Assembly (NCBI RefSeq): GCF_014650555.1
Contig: NZ_BMVE01000018.1
Location: forward strand, 1 to 64,000
Length of the DNA stretch: 64,000 nucleotides
Reading direction: 5' to 3'
From: Streptomyces goshikiensis
GTDB taxonomy: Bacteria; Actinomycetota; Actinomycetes; Streptomycetales; Streptomycetaceae
Part shown: one piece after another, positions 43,444 to 51,797 of the stretch
How the letters are laid out: each line of letters starts with the position of its first letter
How positions within the stretch are numbered: position 1 is the stretch's first letter
Program-made: the position numbers and the translations under genes
The notes under the pieces: model-generated
Database searches by the model: none
What the model saw: the letters and a program-made list of their open reading frames with translations, nothing else
What the model was told of the DNA's origin: nothing

Positions 43444-44964
43444 ATGGGGCACACGGATGTTCCGGAGAACTTCAACGTCGCTGCCCACTTCCTCGACGGG
43501 GCCGACGGCGACCGTACGGCGCTGATCGGCGGTGACGGACGGCGCACGAGTTACGCGCGGCTGCGGGGCCTGGCCAACCGGGTGGGACACGCGCTGCGCG
43601 CCCTCGGGGTGCGGCCGCAGGATCGGGTGCTGATCGCCATGAGTGACGGCGTCGAGTTCGTGGCGGCCTGGTACGGCGCGCAGAAGATCGGCGCGGTCAC
43701 CGCCGAGGTCTACAGCTTCCTGCACGCGAAGGAGTACCGCTACTACGAGCGGTACGTGGCCCCGCGGGTGGTCGTGGCCGACGCGGGCACGCTGGAGCGG
43801 CTGCGGGCCGCGGGAGTCCGGAACCTGCTGGTCGCCGGGGTGCCGGCGGATGCGCTGCGCGCCGGTGAGCACCATTTCGACTCGCTGGTCGCCGGACAGC
43901 CGGACGAGCTGGACCCGGCGCCGACCCACCGGGACGCGCCAGCGATCTGGAAGTTCACCACGGGGAGCACGGGGGCGCCGAAGGCGTGCGTGCTGCCGGC
44001 CCGCAGTCCGCGCCTGAGTTTCGACTGGTACGCCCGGGGGGTGCTGGACCTGCGGCCCGATGACGTGGTGCTGCCGGTCCCCAAGCTCTTCTTCGGCTAC
44101 TCCCGCGATCTGGCGGCGCTGTTCCCCTTCGGGGTGGGGGCGGCCGGGATCATCTTCCCGGAACGCAGCACGGTGGAGCGCGTGTTCGAGCTGATCGCCG
44201 CGCACCGCCCGACCGTTCTGGTCAACGTGCCGACCATGATGCGCGCGATGGTCGCGCACCCGCTGGCGCGCGAGCAGGACCTGAGCTGCCTGCGGCTGTG
44301 CACGTCGGCGGGCGAGGCGCTGCCGCCGGACCTGCACCGGGCGTGGCTGGACACGTTCGGCGTGGAGGTGGCCGACGGCCTGGGCTCCTCCGAGACGTAC
44401 CACATCTTCCTGTCGAACCGGCCGGGCGCCGCCCGGGTGGGGACGCTGGGTCAGGAGGTGCCCGGCTACCGGGTCAAGGTGGTGGGCGAGGACGGCGAGG
44501 AACTGCCGGACGGCGAGACGGGTGTGCTGGAGGTGACCGGCGCGACGGCGGCGCTGGAGTACTGGCAGGAGCCCGCCAAGAGCGCCGCCGCCTTCCCCGC
44601 CCCGCACACGGTCCGCTCCGGGGACCTGGCGGTGCGGGACGCGGACGGCTTCTTCCACTACCGGGGGCGCAAGGACGACCTGCTGAAGGTCGGCGGCGTG
44701 TGGATCGCCCCCGCGGAGATCGAGGACTGCCTGCTGACCCATCCCGAGGTCGTGGACTGCGCCGTGGTGGGTGTGGAGAGCGAGGGCCTGACGAAACCGC
44801 GGGCGTACGTCGTGGCCCGCTCGGAGGTGACCGGGACGCAGCTGACGGAGTTCGTCCGCGCAGGGCTGTCGCCGCACAAGTACCCGCGGGAGTACCGCTT
44901 CGTCACGGAGCTGCCCAGGACGGCGGCCGGGAAGGTGGACCGGCGCGCCCTGCGCGCGGCCTGA
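43444..44964 (+). CDS. Benzoate/anthranilate-CoA-ligase-like enzyme
   Basis: A 506-residue ANL ligase. IWKFTTGSTGAPKACVL is the P-loop, VADGLGSSETYHIF the adenine motif, RSGDLAVRDADGFFHYRGRKDDLLKVGG the hinge and LPRTAAGKVDRRAL the catalytic Lys motif. AGGA lies five bases before ATG 43444; ATG 43420 is an alternative. It is divergent from the tryptophan dioxygenase/kynureninase pair, so anthranilate or a hydroxyanthranilate is the natural guess for its substrate. Clearly distinct from the ligase at 36290. Confidence 0.85.
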   Translation: MGHTDVPENFNVAAHFLDGADGDRTALIGGDGRRTSYARLRGLANRVGHALRALGVRPQDRVLIAMSDGVEFVAAWYGAQKIGAVTAEVYSFLHAKEYRYYERYVAPRVVVADAGTLERLRAAGVRNLLVAGVPADALRAGEHHFDSLVAGQPDELDPAPTHRDAPAIWKFTTGSTGAPKACVLPARSPRLSFDWYARGVLDLRPDDVVLPVPKLFFGYSRDLAALFPFGVGAAGIIFPERSTVERVFELIAAHRPTVLVNVPTMMRAMVAHPLAREQDLSCLRLCTSAGEALPPDLHRAWLDTFGVEVADGLGSSETYHIFLSNRPGAARVGTLGQEVPGYRVKVVGEDGEELPDGETGVLEVTGATAALEYWQEPAKSAAAFPAPHTVRSGDLAVRDADGFFHYRGRKDDLLKVGGVWIAPAEIEDCLLTHPEVVDCAVVGVESEGLTKPRAYVVARSEVTGTQLTEFVRAGLSPHKYPREYRFVTELPRTAAGKVDRRALRAA

Positions 44965-44966
44965 GC

Positions 44967-45007
44967 GGGCCGGCGGGCGCGGGCCGGCGGGCGGTGGGCC
45001 GGCGGGC
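44967..45007. repeat. Three tandem copies of GGGCCGGCGGGC
   Basis: Copies begin at 44967, 44981 and 44996 (period 14-15 bp), just after the ligase stop. They are strongly self-complementary and may act as a terminator; no other function is visible. Confidence 0.5.
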
Positions 45008-45090
45008 CCTGGCGGAAGGAACGGGTCCGCCGGGCGGAAGGAGAGGCTCCGAGGGGCGGGAGGGGCACCCCGGGCAGTGGGTTGCGTGAA

Positions 45091-45107
45091 GCAACCTCGA
45101 AGATGCG
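45091..45107 (+). promoter_or_regulatory. Regulon element copy 5 (GCA-N7-AGATGC)
   Basis: Reads GCAACCTCGAAGATGCG, 80 bp before the apoprotein ATG. All 17 bases are identical to copy 8 at 52674. A relatively AT-rich stretch (45119-45136) follows and may hold the -10 region. Confidence 0.75.
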
Positions 45108-45187
45108 GGGCCCCTTCCAAGATCACTAATTTCATCTCAGGGCCGCATTCGGAATGGCCCAGTCCCCTCTACTGATGGAGTTTCCGC

Positions 45188-45634
45188 ATGACCGTCAAGA
45201 ACACCCTCGCCGCGATCACCCGTCTCGGCGCCGTCGCCGCCATCGCCACCGGCCTGGCCGTCGCGGTCCAGCCGGCCGCGATGGCCGCCCCCGCCGCGGC
45301 GGCCGTCACGGTGACGCCGGCCACCGGGCTGTCGGACAACCAGCAGGTCACCGTCACCGGCACCGGCCTGACGCCGGGGACCGTGTACCACGTCGGCCAG
45401 TGCGCCGTCGTGGCCCCGAACACCTTCGGGTGCGACAAGACCACCTCCCTGGACGTCGTCGCCGACGCCCAGGGCAAGGTCACCGCGCAGCTGCGGGTCC
45501 ACGTCTCCTTCTCCGCCGTCGTCGGCGCCTCCTCCACCCCGTGGGGCACGGTCGACGCCAAGGCCACCCCGACCCAGGTCGGTCTGGGCAGCGACGCGGG
45601 CGAGGGCGGCGGCCAGCTGATCTCGTTCAAGTAG
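45188..45634 (+). CDS. Secreted neocarzinostatin-family apoprotein (macromomycin-like)
   Basis: A 148-residue precursor. Residues 1-33 form a signal peptide (Lys4, hydrophobic core, AMA before the cut), giving a mature protein of about 115 residues starting APAAAAVTVTPATGLSD. The immunoglobulin-like body, with TVYHVGQCAVV and STPWGTVD, matches chromoprotein apoproteins, which bind and protect enediyne chromophores. From memory it is closest to macromomycin. Cys72 and Cys82 can form the first conserved disulfide, but the second pair is absent (Ala124 and Thr129 instead). It gives export and self-resistance by sequestering the chromophore. Confidence 0.9.
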   Translation: MTVKNTLAAITRLGAVAAIATGLAVAVQPAAMAAPAAAAVTVTPATGLSDNQQVTVTGTGLTPGTVYHVGQCAVVAPNTFGCDKTTSLDVVADAQGKVTAQLRVHVSFSAVVGASSTPWGTVDAKATPTQVGLGSDAGEGGGQLISFK

Positions 45635-45666
45635 TCCGCTGGTCCGCGTGCCCGAGCGGGCATGCT

Positions 45667-45715
45667 CCGGGAGCCCCCGACAAGCCGGCCTCGAGCCGCT
45701 TGCCGGGGGCTCCGG
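45667..45715. terminator. Imperfect hairpin between convergent genes
   Basis: Arms at 45667-45685 and 45698-45715 (CCGG-GAGCCCCCG type) pair with one bulge and one wobble around a 12-base loop. It lies between the apoprotein and the convergent FAD-oxidase gene. Confidence 0.65.
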
Positions 45716-45774
45716 CGCGCTACGCGGGCGGGGACGGACGGGCCCTCCCCTGCGGACGGACCTCGGACGGCGCC

Positions 45775-47145
45775 TCAGAGAGCCGCCGCGTCCCCGGCGA
45801 ACACGCCCCGCGGGTCGAGGCGGTCCCGGACCCGGGCCACGCGTTCGGCCGCCGCCGCGTCGAGCCGGCGTCCCGGCCGGCCGGCGCTCTCGACGAGCGA
45901 GGGGACGGTGCGGCCGGTGTCCCACGGCTCCAGCGCCTCGCGCACGGTGGTGCAGTGGGCCTCCAGGGCCTCCACCGTGACCGGGCCGAACGGCGGGCCC
46001 GAACCCATGTACGCGTACGCCGCGTCCACCTGCCCCAGAGCGCCGGGGCCGGGCTCCGCGAAGGCCCCGCCGAGCTGACGGAGCGTGGCGACGACCAGCG
46101 GCGAGCCGGATCCCTCGCCGGTGACGCGCGCGAACGCCGCGGCGCCTTCCTCCCCGAGCTCGCGCAGCAGCAGGTGGTCGCCGACGAACGGCACGGGGTC
46201 GGCCGGATCCATGTGCGCGTGCAGCACCCCGGCGGGGTCGGTGAGCGCCCAGGTGTCCAGGAGCGGGGGCGCGATCTCGCGCAGCGGGGCCAGGAGTTCC
46301 TCCGCGTACCGCTCGGCGGCCGCGACGTCGCTCTCGGTCTCGGCCAGCACCGCCCCGTCCACGCACAGCACCGGGCCCGCGGCGAGCTCGGGCGGCACCC
46401 CGGGGACCGGCGGCAGGTTCATCACCCGCAGGGAGGTCGTCGCCTCGCGGGGCGCCTCGCGGCTCCAGCGGAGCCAGGCCGCCAGCAGGGCCGGGGCGTG
46501 CGCCGCGGACCAGTACGTGGCTCCGGTGACCACCTTCGCCGCCGGGAACAGCCCGATCTCCACGGCGGTGACGACGCCGAGGCCGGCGCCCGCCCCGCGC
46601 AGCGCCCACAGCAGCTCGGGGTCACGGTCGGCGTCCGCGCGCACCAGCTCGCCGTCGGCGGTGACGATTTCGGCCGCGCGCAGGCTGTTCGCGGCGAGCC
46701 CGGTGTGGCGGCCGTAGAAGCTGACGCCGCCGCCCAGCAGGTAGCCGACGACGCCGACGTGGGCCGCCGAGCCGTGCGGGGCGGCCAGACCGTGCGCGGC
46801 CGCCGCCTCGACGACCTCGCCCCACGTCGTACCGGCCGGGACCCGGGCGACGCGGCGTCCGGCGTCGATCTCGACGCCGCCTTCCAGGCGGGTGCGCAGG
46901 AGCACGCCGCCCTCCACCGCGCGGCGCGCGCCGGCGGCGTGGCCGGTGGTGTGCACTCGCACGGGCAGGCCGCGTCCGGCCGCCTCGCGCACGGCGGCGC
47001 GGACCTCCTCGACGGTCCGGACGGTCACGGCCGCGTCGGGCCGCGGCGGGGCGGCGAGGTTGAAGACGCGCGTGGCCTCCTCGTAGTCCGGGGTGCCGGG
47101 TGCGGCGAAGGCCGTCGTCTTCGGTTCAACGTCGTACTGGTGCAT
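45775..47145 (-). CDS. FAD-linked oxidase (BBE-like, PCMH fold)
   Basis: A 456-residue berberine-bridge-type flavoprotein. RVHTTGHAAGA provides the His that often binds FAD covalently, and VGYLLGGGVSFYGRHTGLAANSLRAAEIVTADGELV is the second FAD-binding segment. The Cys that makes a bicovalent link in many relatives is not present. These enzymes oxidise alcohols or close rings with O2. It is 43 bp downstream of the methyltransferase and probably shares its promoter (copy 6). Its substrate in the enediyne pathway is unknown. Confidence 0.85.
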   Translation of the reverse strand: MHQYDVEPKTTAFAAPGTPDYEEATRVFNLAAPPRPDAAVTVRTVEEVRAAVREAAGRGLPVRVHTTGHAAGARRAVEGGVLLRTRLEGGVEIDAGRRVARVPAGTTWGEVVEAAAAHGLAAPHGSAAHVGVVGYLLGGGVSFYGRHTGLAANSLRAAEIVTADGELVRADADRDPELLWALRGAGAGLGVVTAVEIGLFPAAKVVTGATYWSAAHAPALLAAWLRWSREAPREATTSLRVMNLPPVPGVPPELAAGPVLCVDGAVLAETESDVAAAERYAEELLAPLREIAPPLLDTWALTDPAGVLHAHMDPADPVPFVGDHLLLRELGEEGAAAFARVTGEGSGSPLVVATLRQLGGAFAEPGPGALGQVDAAYAYMGSGPPFGPVTVEALEAHCTTVREALEPWDTGRTVPSLVESAGRPGRRLDAAAAERVARVRDRLDPRGVFAGDAAAL

Positions 47146-47188
47146 GGGAGCGGTGTGTCCTTGTCTGCGTCGGTGTTCGCGGTCTGGG

Positions 47189-48736
47189 TCAGTGCTCGCG
47201 CACGGCCGTCACGAACACGAACGTCCCCGGGCCGCTCTCCTCACGCACCGTCAGGCCGGCGTCGGCCAGCCAACGGCGCAGGTCGTCGAGCTCGAAGAGC
47301 TGGAGCCCGCCGTCGTGCTGCGGGAAGCGGTGGGCGGACTGGAAGTAGCGGTAGACCGGGTCCTCGGAGCGGCGGAAGGTCATCAGCGTGAACGTGCCGC
47401 CGGGGCGCAGGACTCGTCCCACCTCGGTGATCGCGGCCTCAGCCTCGTGGTAGAAGGCCTGCAGGGCGTTCCAGCACACGACCGCGCCGACGGAGGCGTC
47501 GGCGAAGGGCAGGTCGGCGGCTCCGGCGAGGACCGAGGGCACCTCCGGCAGCCGGTCGCGCAGGACGTTGAGCATCGGCAGCGAGCTGTCGACGGCCACC
47601 AGGCGGTCGGCGCCGACGGCCTCGGCGATGACGGCGGTCCACCGGCCGGCGCCGGCGGCCAGGTCGACGACGGGGCCGTCGACGGGCCGTACGTGCTCGG
47701 CGATGTAGCGGTCCTCGTCGGCGGGGGCGACGGCGCCGCCCCAGTTGGCGCCGGAGACGCGCAGGAAGGCCGGGCGGGCCACGGCCTCGTAGAACAGGCC
47801 CATGCTGGGCACCTGGGAGAGCTTCTCCAGGAAGTCGTCGACGGCGCCGTCCCCCGCCGCGGGGGCGGTCAGGTCGAGGATGCCGTTGGCTGCCGGGTAG
47901 CGCGCGGCGCAGCCGGAGCACGCGACGAAGGAGGCGCCGGCCGGTTCGAGGGCGCCGTGGCAGGCCGGGCAGCGCAGGGCCGCGGCGTGCGGGGCGAACA
48001 GCGAGGTGTCCGCGGCCGGGGCGGCGGCGTGGCTGCGGTCGGGCACGGTCGCCGCGGGCAGGTTCTCGGGGTCGCCGTTGCAGACGGCCCAGTAGGCGCG
48101 GGCTCCGGTGCAGCCGAGGACCGTACGGGTGTCGTTCTCCCAGGCCGCCGCGATCTGCCGGGGGGTGAGCGCCGCGATCCAGGACCGGTCGAAGGCCCGC
48201 TCGTCCTCGTTGAGGGTCCAGGCCGACGGGGAGGGCCACACCCGGCCGAGGTCGGGGCGCTCGGGGTCGAGCTCGCTCAGGCTGCGGTCGAGCCGCGACA
48301 GGTCCTCGGGCTCCAGGCCCAGCTCCAGCACGGCGGCGAGGATCTCGTCGCGGTCGGCCGGGAAGTGCGAGAGCAGGTAGAGGAGGGCGAGCGTGAGGGG
48401 CGTCCCGATGCCCTCGGTGCGCACCAGTTCCAGGTAGAGGCCCAGGTGGGCGCGGACCTCACGGGTCACCGGGCCCGCCGTCGTGGGGTACTCGGCCTCC
48501 GCCAGCAACCCCAGCAGGACGGCGAGGTGGCCTCGGGCGCCGGGGTGCGCCCGGTCCAGCCCGGCGACCAGCGCGGGCACCGCGGACAGGGCCTGCGGGG
48601 AGAGTTCCCCGTCGGACCAGAGGGCGTCCACCAGCGCGCGGTATTCGGCCGCGCGGCGCTCCGGGGCGGCGTCTGCGAACGCGTCGACGAATGCGTCGAC
48701 GAGGCCTGCGGCGGCGTGGGCGGTGGGAACGGACAT
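47189..48736 (-). CDS. SAM-dependent methyltransferase with N-terminal helical domain and zinc ribbon
   Basis: A 515-residue protein in three parts. Residues 1-220 are a helical domain of unknown role. Residues 245-290 hold four cysteines (CPACHG and CSGC) like a Trm112-type zinc ribbon. Residues 300-515 are a class I methyltransferase (VVDLAAGAGRWTAVIAEAVG motif I, LRPGGTFTLMTFRR motif III). It may O-methylate an aromatic acid such as a benzoxazine or tyrosine unit. The N-terminal domain is unusual for small-molecule methyltransferases. It has its own regulon element (copy 6) 120 bp upstream. Confidence 0.82.
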   Translation of the reverse strand: MSVPTAHAAAGLVDAFVDAFADAAPERRAAEYRALVDALWSDGELSPQALSAVPALVAGLDRAHPGARGHLAVLLGLLAEAEYPTTAGPVTREVRAHLGLYLELVRTEGIGTPLTLALLYLLSHFPADRDEILAAVLELGLEPEDLSRLDRSLSELDPERPDLGRVWPSPSAWTLNEDERAFDRSWIAALTPRQIAAAWENDTRTVLGCTGARAYWAVCNGDPENLPAATVPDRSHAAAPAADTSLFAPHAAALRCPACHGALEPAGASFVACSGCAARYPAANGILDLTAPAAGDGAVDDFLEKLSQVPSMGLFYEAVARPAFLRVSGANWGGAVAPADEDRYIAEHVRPVDGPVVDLAAGAGRWTAVIAEAVGADRLVAVDSSLPMLNVLRDRLPEVPSVLAGAADLPFADASVGAVVCWNALQAFYHEAEAAITEVGRVLRPGGTFTLMTFRRSEDPVYRYFQSAHRFPQHDGGLQLFELDDLRRWLADAGLTVREESGPGTFVFVTAVREH

Positions 48737-48855
48737 GTACGCGTCCTCTCGGGTCGGTGCGGTGGGGCCCGCGCCGCTCGTGGGACGCGGCGCGGTCGGC
48801 GCGCGCGGCCGTGCCGTGGCCCGGGATCGGAGCCTTTCAACGCGTGCGGCCCAGC

Positions 48856-48872
48856 CGCATCTTCAGGGCTGC
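48856..48872 (-). promoter_or_regulatory. Regulon element copy 6 (GCA-N7-AGATGC)
   Basis: Minus strand GCAGCCCTGAAGATGCG, 119 bp upstream of the methyltransferase ATG. Forms a divergent pair with copy 7. Confidence 0.75.
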
Positions 48873-48893
48873 CCTCCTTCGTCCGGTCATGGA

Positions 48894-48910
48894 GCAATCC
48901 TCAAGATGCA
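48894..48910 (+). promoter_or_regulatory. Regulon element copy 7 (GCA-N7-AGATGC)
   Basis: Reads GCAATCCTCAAGATGCA, 137 bp before the epoxide hydrolase ATG. Last base A instead of the usual G. Confidence 0.72.
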
Positions 48911-49047
48911 GCGGGTCGCCGCGGCGGCGCACGATACGGCTGGGCGCACCAGGCGGATCCGGGACACCGGCCGCCGGTGGGCGCTCTCTGTCTCCATCGA
49001 CCTCGATGACCTCGACGACCTCGGCCCGAGCCTTCCGGAGTGCCCTC

Positions 49048-50220
49048 ATGCATCCCTTCCGTATCGACATTCCCCAGGAGCAGCTGGACGACCTGCGCCG
49101 CCGCCTGGAGGCGACCCGCTGGCCGGACGAACTGCCCGGCGTCGGCTGGGGCCGCGGGGTGCCGCTGGACTACCTGAAGGAGCTCGCCGAGTACTGGCGC
49201 ACCTCGTTCGACTGGCGCGCCGCGGAGGCCCGGCTGAACGCGCACCCGCAGTTCGTCGAGGAGATCGACGGCGCCCCGGTGCACTTCCTGCACGTCACCT
49301 CGCCGGAGCCGGACGCCACCCCGCTGCTGCTCACGCACGGCTGGCCCGGCTCGGTGGCCGAGTTCCTCGACGTGATCGGCCCGCTGTCCGACCCGCGCGC
49401 CCACGGCGGCGACCCGGCGGAAGCCTTCCACCTGGTGATCCCGTCCATCCCGGGCTACGGGTTCTCCAACCCGCTGCCGGAGAAGGGCTGGGACACGCCG
49501 CGCATCGCCCGTGCCTGGGCCGAGCTGATGGCGCGGCTGGGCTACGACCGCTACGTCGCCCAGGGCGGCGACGCCGGCGCGGTGATCTCGCTGGAGCTGG
49601 GCCGTGTCGACCCCGAGCACGTCATCGGCGTCCACGTGAACATGCTGATGACCTTCCCGTCCGGTGACCCGGCCGAGTTCGCGGGTCTGAGCGAGCAGGA
49701 CCAGGCGCGCCTGGGCAAGCTGGGGCGCTTCGACGCCGAGCTGTCGGGCTACATGAAGCTCCAGCAGACCCGCCCGCAGACGCTGGCGTACGCGCTGACC
49801 GACTCCCCGGTGGGCCAGCTCGCCTGGATCACGGAGAAGTTCCTGGACTGGACCGCCGCCCAGGAGCGTCCCGAGGAGGCCGTCGACCGCGACCTGCTGC
49901 TGACCATCGTGTCGATCTACTGGCTGACGGCCACCGCCGGCTCGTCCGCGCAGTTCTACTTCGAGGGCGCCGAGGGCGTCCGGGCGGCGGCCGCCGGCGC
50001 CGTGCCGCCCGCGCTGACCGTTCCGGTGGGCGTCGCCGTCTTCCCCGACGACATCTTCGTGCCGATCCGCAGCTGGGCCGACCGCGACATCCCGACCATC
50101 ACGCACTGGACGGAGTTCGAGCGGGGCGGCCACTTCGCGGCCCTGGAGCAGCCCGCCGCGCTGACCGGCGACATCCGGTCGTTCGTCCGCGCCCTGGTGT
50201 CCGCCCCCGTCGCCGCCTGA
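49048..50220 (+). CDS. Epoxide hydrolase (SgcF/NcsF2-type)
   Basis: A 390-residue alpha/beta-hydrolase epoxide hydrolase. HPFRIDIPQEQLDDLRRRLEATRWPDE is the typical N-terminal arm, LTHGWPGSVAEFLD gives the HGWP oxyanion motif, Asp175 in QGGDAGAVIS is the nucleophile, and His362 in RGGHFAALEQP the charge-relay His. Nine-membered enediyne clusters carry such an enzyme (SgcF, NcsF2) that opens the core epoxide to a vicinal diol before attachment of side groups. CGGAG precedes the ATG. One of the stronger enediyne markers here. Confidence 0.9.
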   Translation: MHPFRIDIPQEQLDDLRRRLEATRWPDELPGVGWGRGVPLDYLKELAEYWRTSFDWRAAEARLNAHPQFVEEIDGAPVHFLHVTSPEPDATPLLLTHGWPGSVAEFLDVIGPLSDPRAHGGDPAEAFHLVIPSIPGYGFSNPLPEKGWDTPRIARAWAELMARLGYDRYVAQGGDAGAVISLELGRVDPEHVIGVHVNMLMTFPSGDPAEFAGLSEQDQARLGKLGRFDAELSGYMKLQQTRPQTLAYALTDSPVGQLAWITEKFLDWTAAQERPEEAVDRDLLLTIVSIYWLTATAGSSAQFYFEGAEGVRAAAAGAVPPALTVPVGVAVFPDDIFVPIRSWADRDIPTITHWTEFERGGHFAALEQPAALTGDIRSFVRALVSAPVAA

Positions 50221-50260
50221 GCCGGCCCTCCACCTTCCGCACCGAGAGAAGAGGCATCAC

Positions 50261-51667
50261 ATGACCGCCCCTACCGTGATCGACGTCTGGGTGGCCGACC
50301 TGACGTTCCCCGGCTACATGGACCGGCTGCACAAGCTGGGCGCCGAGTTCGAGACGGCGCACCCCGAGTACCGGGTCAACATCGAGGGACGCGACTTCCG
50401 CACGCTGTCGCAGGAGATCGCGGAGGCCGCCGACCAGGGCCGTCAGCCGGCCGTCGCGGAGTACTACTTCGCCGTCACGCAGGCGGCCCGCGACTCGCGC
50501 ACCCGTGACGGCAAGCCGCTGTTCACCTCCGTGCAGCAGGCGATCGGCGACCGTACGGAGATCCTCGGCGAGCCGGTCGTCATCGACGACCTGCTGCCGG
50601 CGGTCCGCGAGCACTACTCGCTCGGGGGCGACCTCGCCTCGATGCCGGCCGTCGCCACGGCGATGCTGATCTACGGCAACGAGACGGTCCTGAAGGCGGC
50701 GGGCGTCGAGCGGCTGCCGACGACGTGGGACGAGATCGAGGCCGCGTGCGAGGCCGTCGCCGCGCTCAAGGACGGCCCGGAGTACGGCGTGACCTGGTCC
50801 AACCAGGGCCTCTTCTTCCAGCAGGCGCTCGCCGTCCAGGGCGGGCGGCTCGCCGACAACGACAACGGCCGCGCCGGCCGCGCGACCCGCCTGGAGCTGT
50901 CGTCGCGGGAGATGCTCACCTGGGCCGAGTGGTGGCAGGGCCTGCACCGGAAGGGCCACTACCTGTACACGGGCAAGATCCCGGACTGGGAGGGCAACCT
51001 CAAGGCGTTCGCCGACCAGGACGTGGCGCTGCGCATCACCTCGTCGAACGACCTGAACTACATGGGCATGGCGGCGGAGAACGCCGGCTTCGAGATGACG
51101 GTGGGCCGCTTCCCGGGCCGCGCCGGCGAGCCGTACGGCGGCAACATCATCGCCGGTACGTCGCTGTGGCTGGCCGACGGGCTCGACGAGGTGACGCAGG
51201 ACGGCGCGCTCGCCTTCATGCAGTTCCTCAACAACCCCCGCAACGCCGCCGACCGGCACATCGCGAGCAGCTTCGTGCCCGTCACCCGGTCCTCGTACCG
51301 GCTGCTGGAGGACGAGGGCTGGTTCGAGGCGCACCCCTTCCACCGGCTCGCGAGCGCACAGCTGGGCTCGTACACCGACGGCGAGGGCGTGCCGCCGTGC
51401 CGCGGGGCGCAGTTCGGCGACTTCGCCGGCGCCCAGGACGTCATGACGCGGGCGATGGCGGACGTGCTGCTGCGCGGTGACGACCCGGCCGAGCGGTTCG
51501 CCGAGGCGACGGCCGAGGCCCAGGAGCTGCTCGACGCGTACGAGGCGGACCGCGTCGAGAACGGGGTGCGTTCCCCGCAGAGCCTGCGCGTGGAGTACTT
51601 CCGGGACGCCGAGGTCTACACCGGCGCCCAGTTGGAGAACGCGGTCAAGGGCGCTTCGCGCGACTGA
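50261..51667 (+). CDS. Solute-binding-protein-like protein without signal peptide
   Basis: A 468-residue protein of the UgpB/maltose-binding family. VIDVWVADLTFPGYMDRLHKLGAEFETAHPEYRVNIEG is the first lobe, and PTTWDEIEAACEAVAAL plus MTVGRFPGRAGEPYGGNIIAGTSLWLADG are typical binding-protein segments. It begins MTAPTVIDVW with no signal peptide or lipobox, and no ABC permease gene is nearby. GAGAGAAGAGG precedes the ATG. It is likely cytoplasmic and may bind a cluster intermediate or product, for example for protection or delivery to an exporter (inference). Confidence 0.8.
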   Translation: MTAPTVIDVWVADLTFPGYMDRLHKLGAEFETAHPEYRVNIEGRDFRTLSQEIAEAADQGRQPAVAEYYFAVTQAARDSRTRDGKPLFTSVQQAIGDRTEILGEPVVIDDLLPAVREHYSLGGDLASMPAVATAMLIYGNETVLKAAGVERLPTTWDEIEAACEAVAALKDGPEYGVTWSNQGLFFQQALAVQGGRLADNDNGRAGRATRLELSSREMLTWAEWWQGLHRKGHYLYTGKIPDWEGNLKAFADQDVALRITSSNDLNYMGMAAENAGFEMTVGRFPGRAGEPYGGNIIAGTSLWLADGLDEVTQDGALAFMQFLNNPRNAADRHIASSFVPVTRSSYRLLEDEGWFEAHPFHRLASAQLGSYTDGEGVPPCRGAQFGDFAGAQDVMTRAMADVLLRGDDPAERFAEATAEAQELLDAYEADRVENGVRSPQSLRVEYFRDAEVYTGAQLENAVKGASRD

Positions 51668-51737
51668 CCCGGCGTGGGGTGGGGCGGGTGCGGGGGCGGA
51701 GCACAGGGGGCCGCCCCCGCACCACGTCCCGCACACG

Positions 51738-51781
51738 CGGAAGTCCTCCCCGAAGGAACGTTCCTTCGGGGAGGACTTCCG
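51738..51781. terminator. 44-bp perfect palindrome, bidirectional terminator
   Basis: Every base from 51738 to 51781 pairs about the centre 51759/51760, forming a very stable hairpin between convergent genes. A TTTT run starts two bases beyond the right arm. Confidence 0.88.
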
Positions 51782-51797
51782 GTTTTCACCGCCGCGC

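Larger units (their letters stand above)
48737..49047. other. 311-bp divergent promoter region
   Basis: No gene. It holds divergent regulon elements copies 6 and 7, whose facing ends are separated by exactly 21 bp, then about 137 bp of GC-rich leader to the epoxide hydrolase start. Confidence 0.7.
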
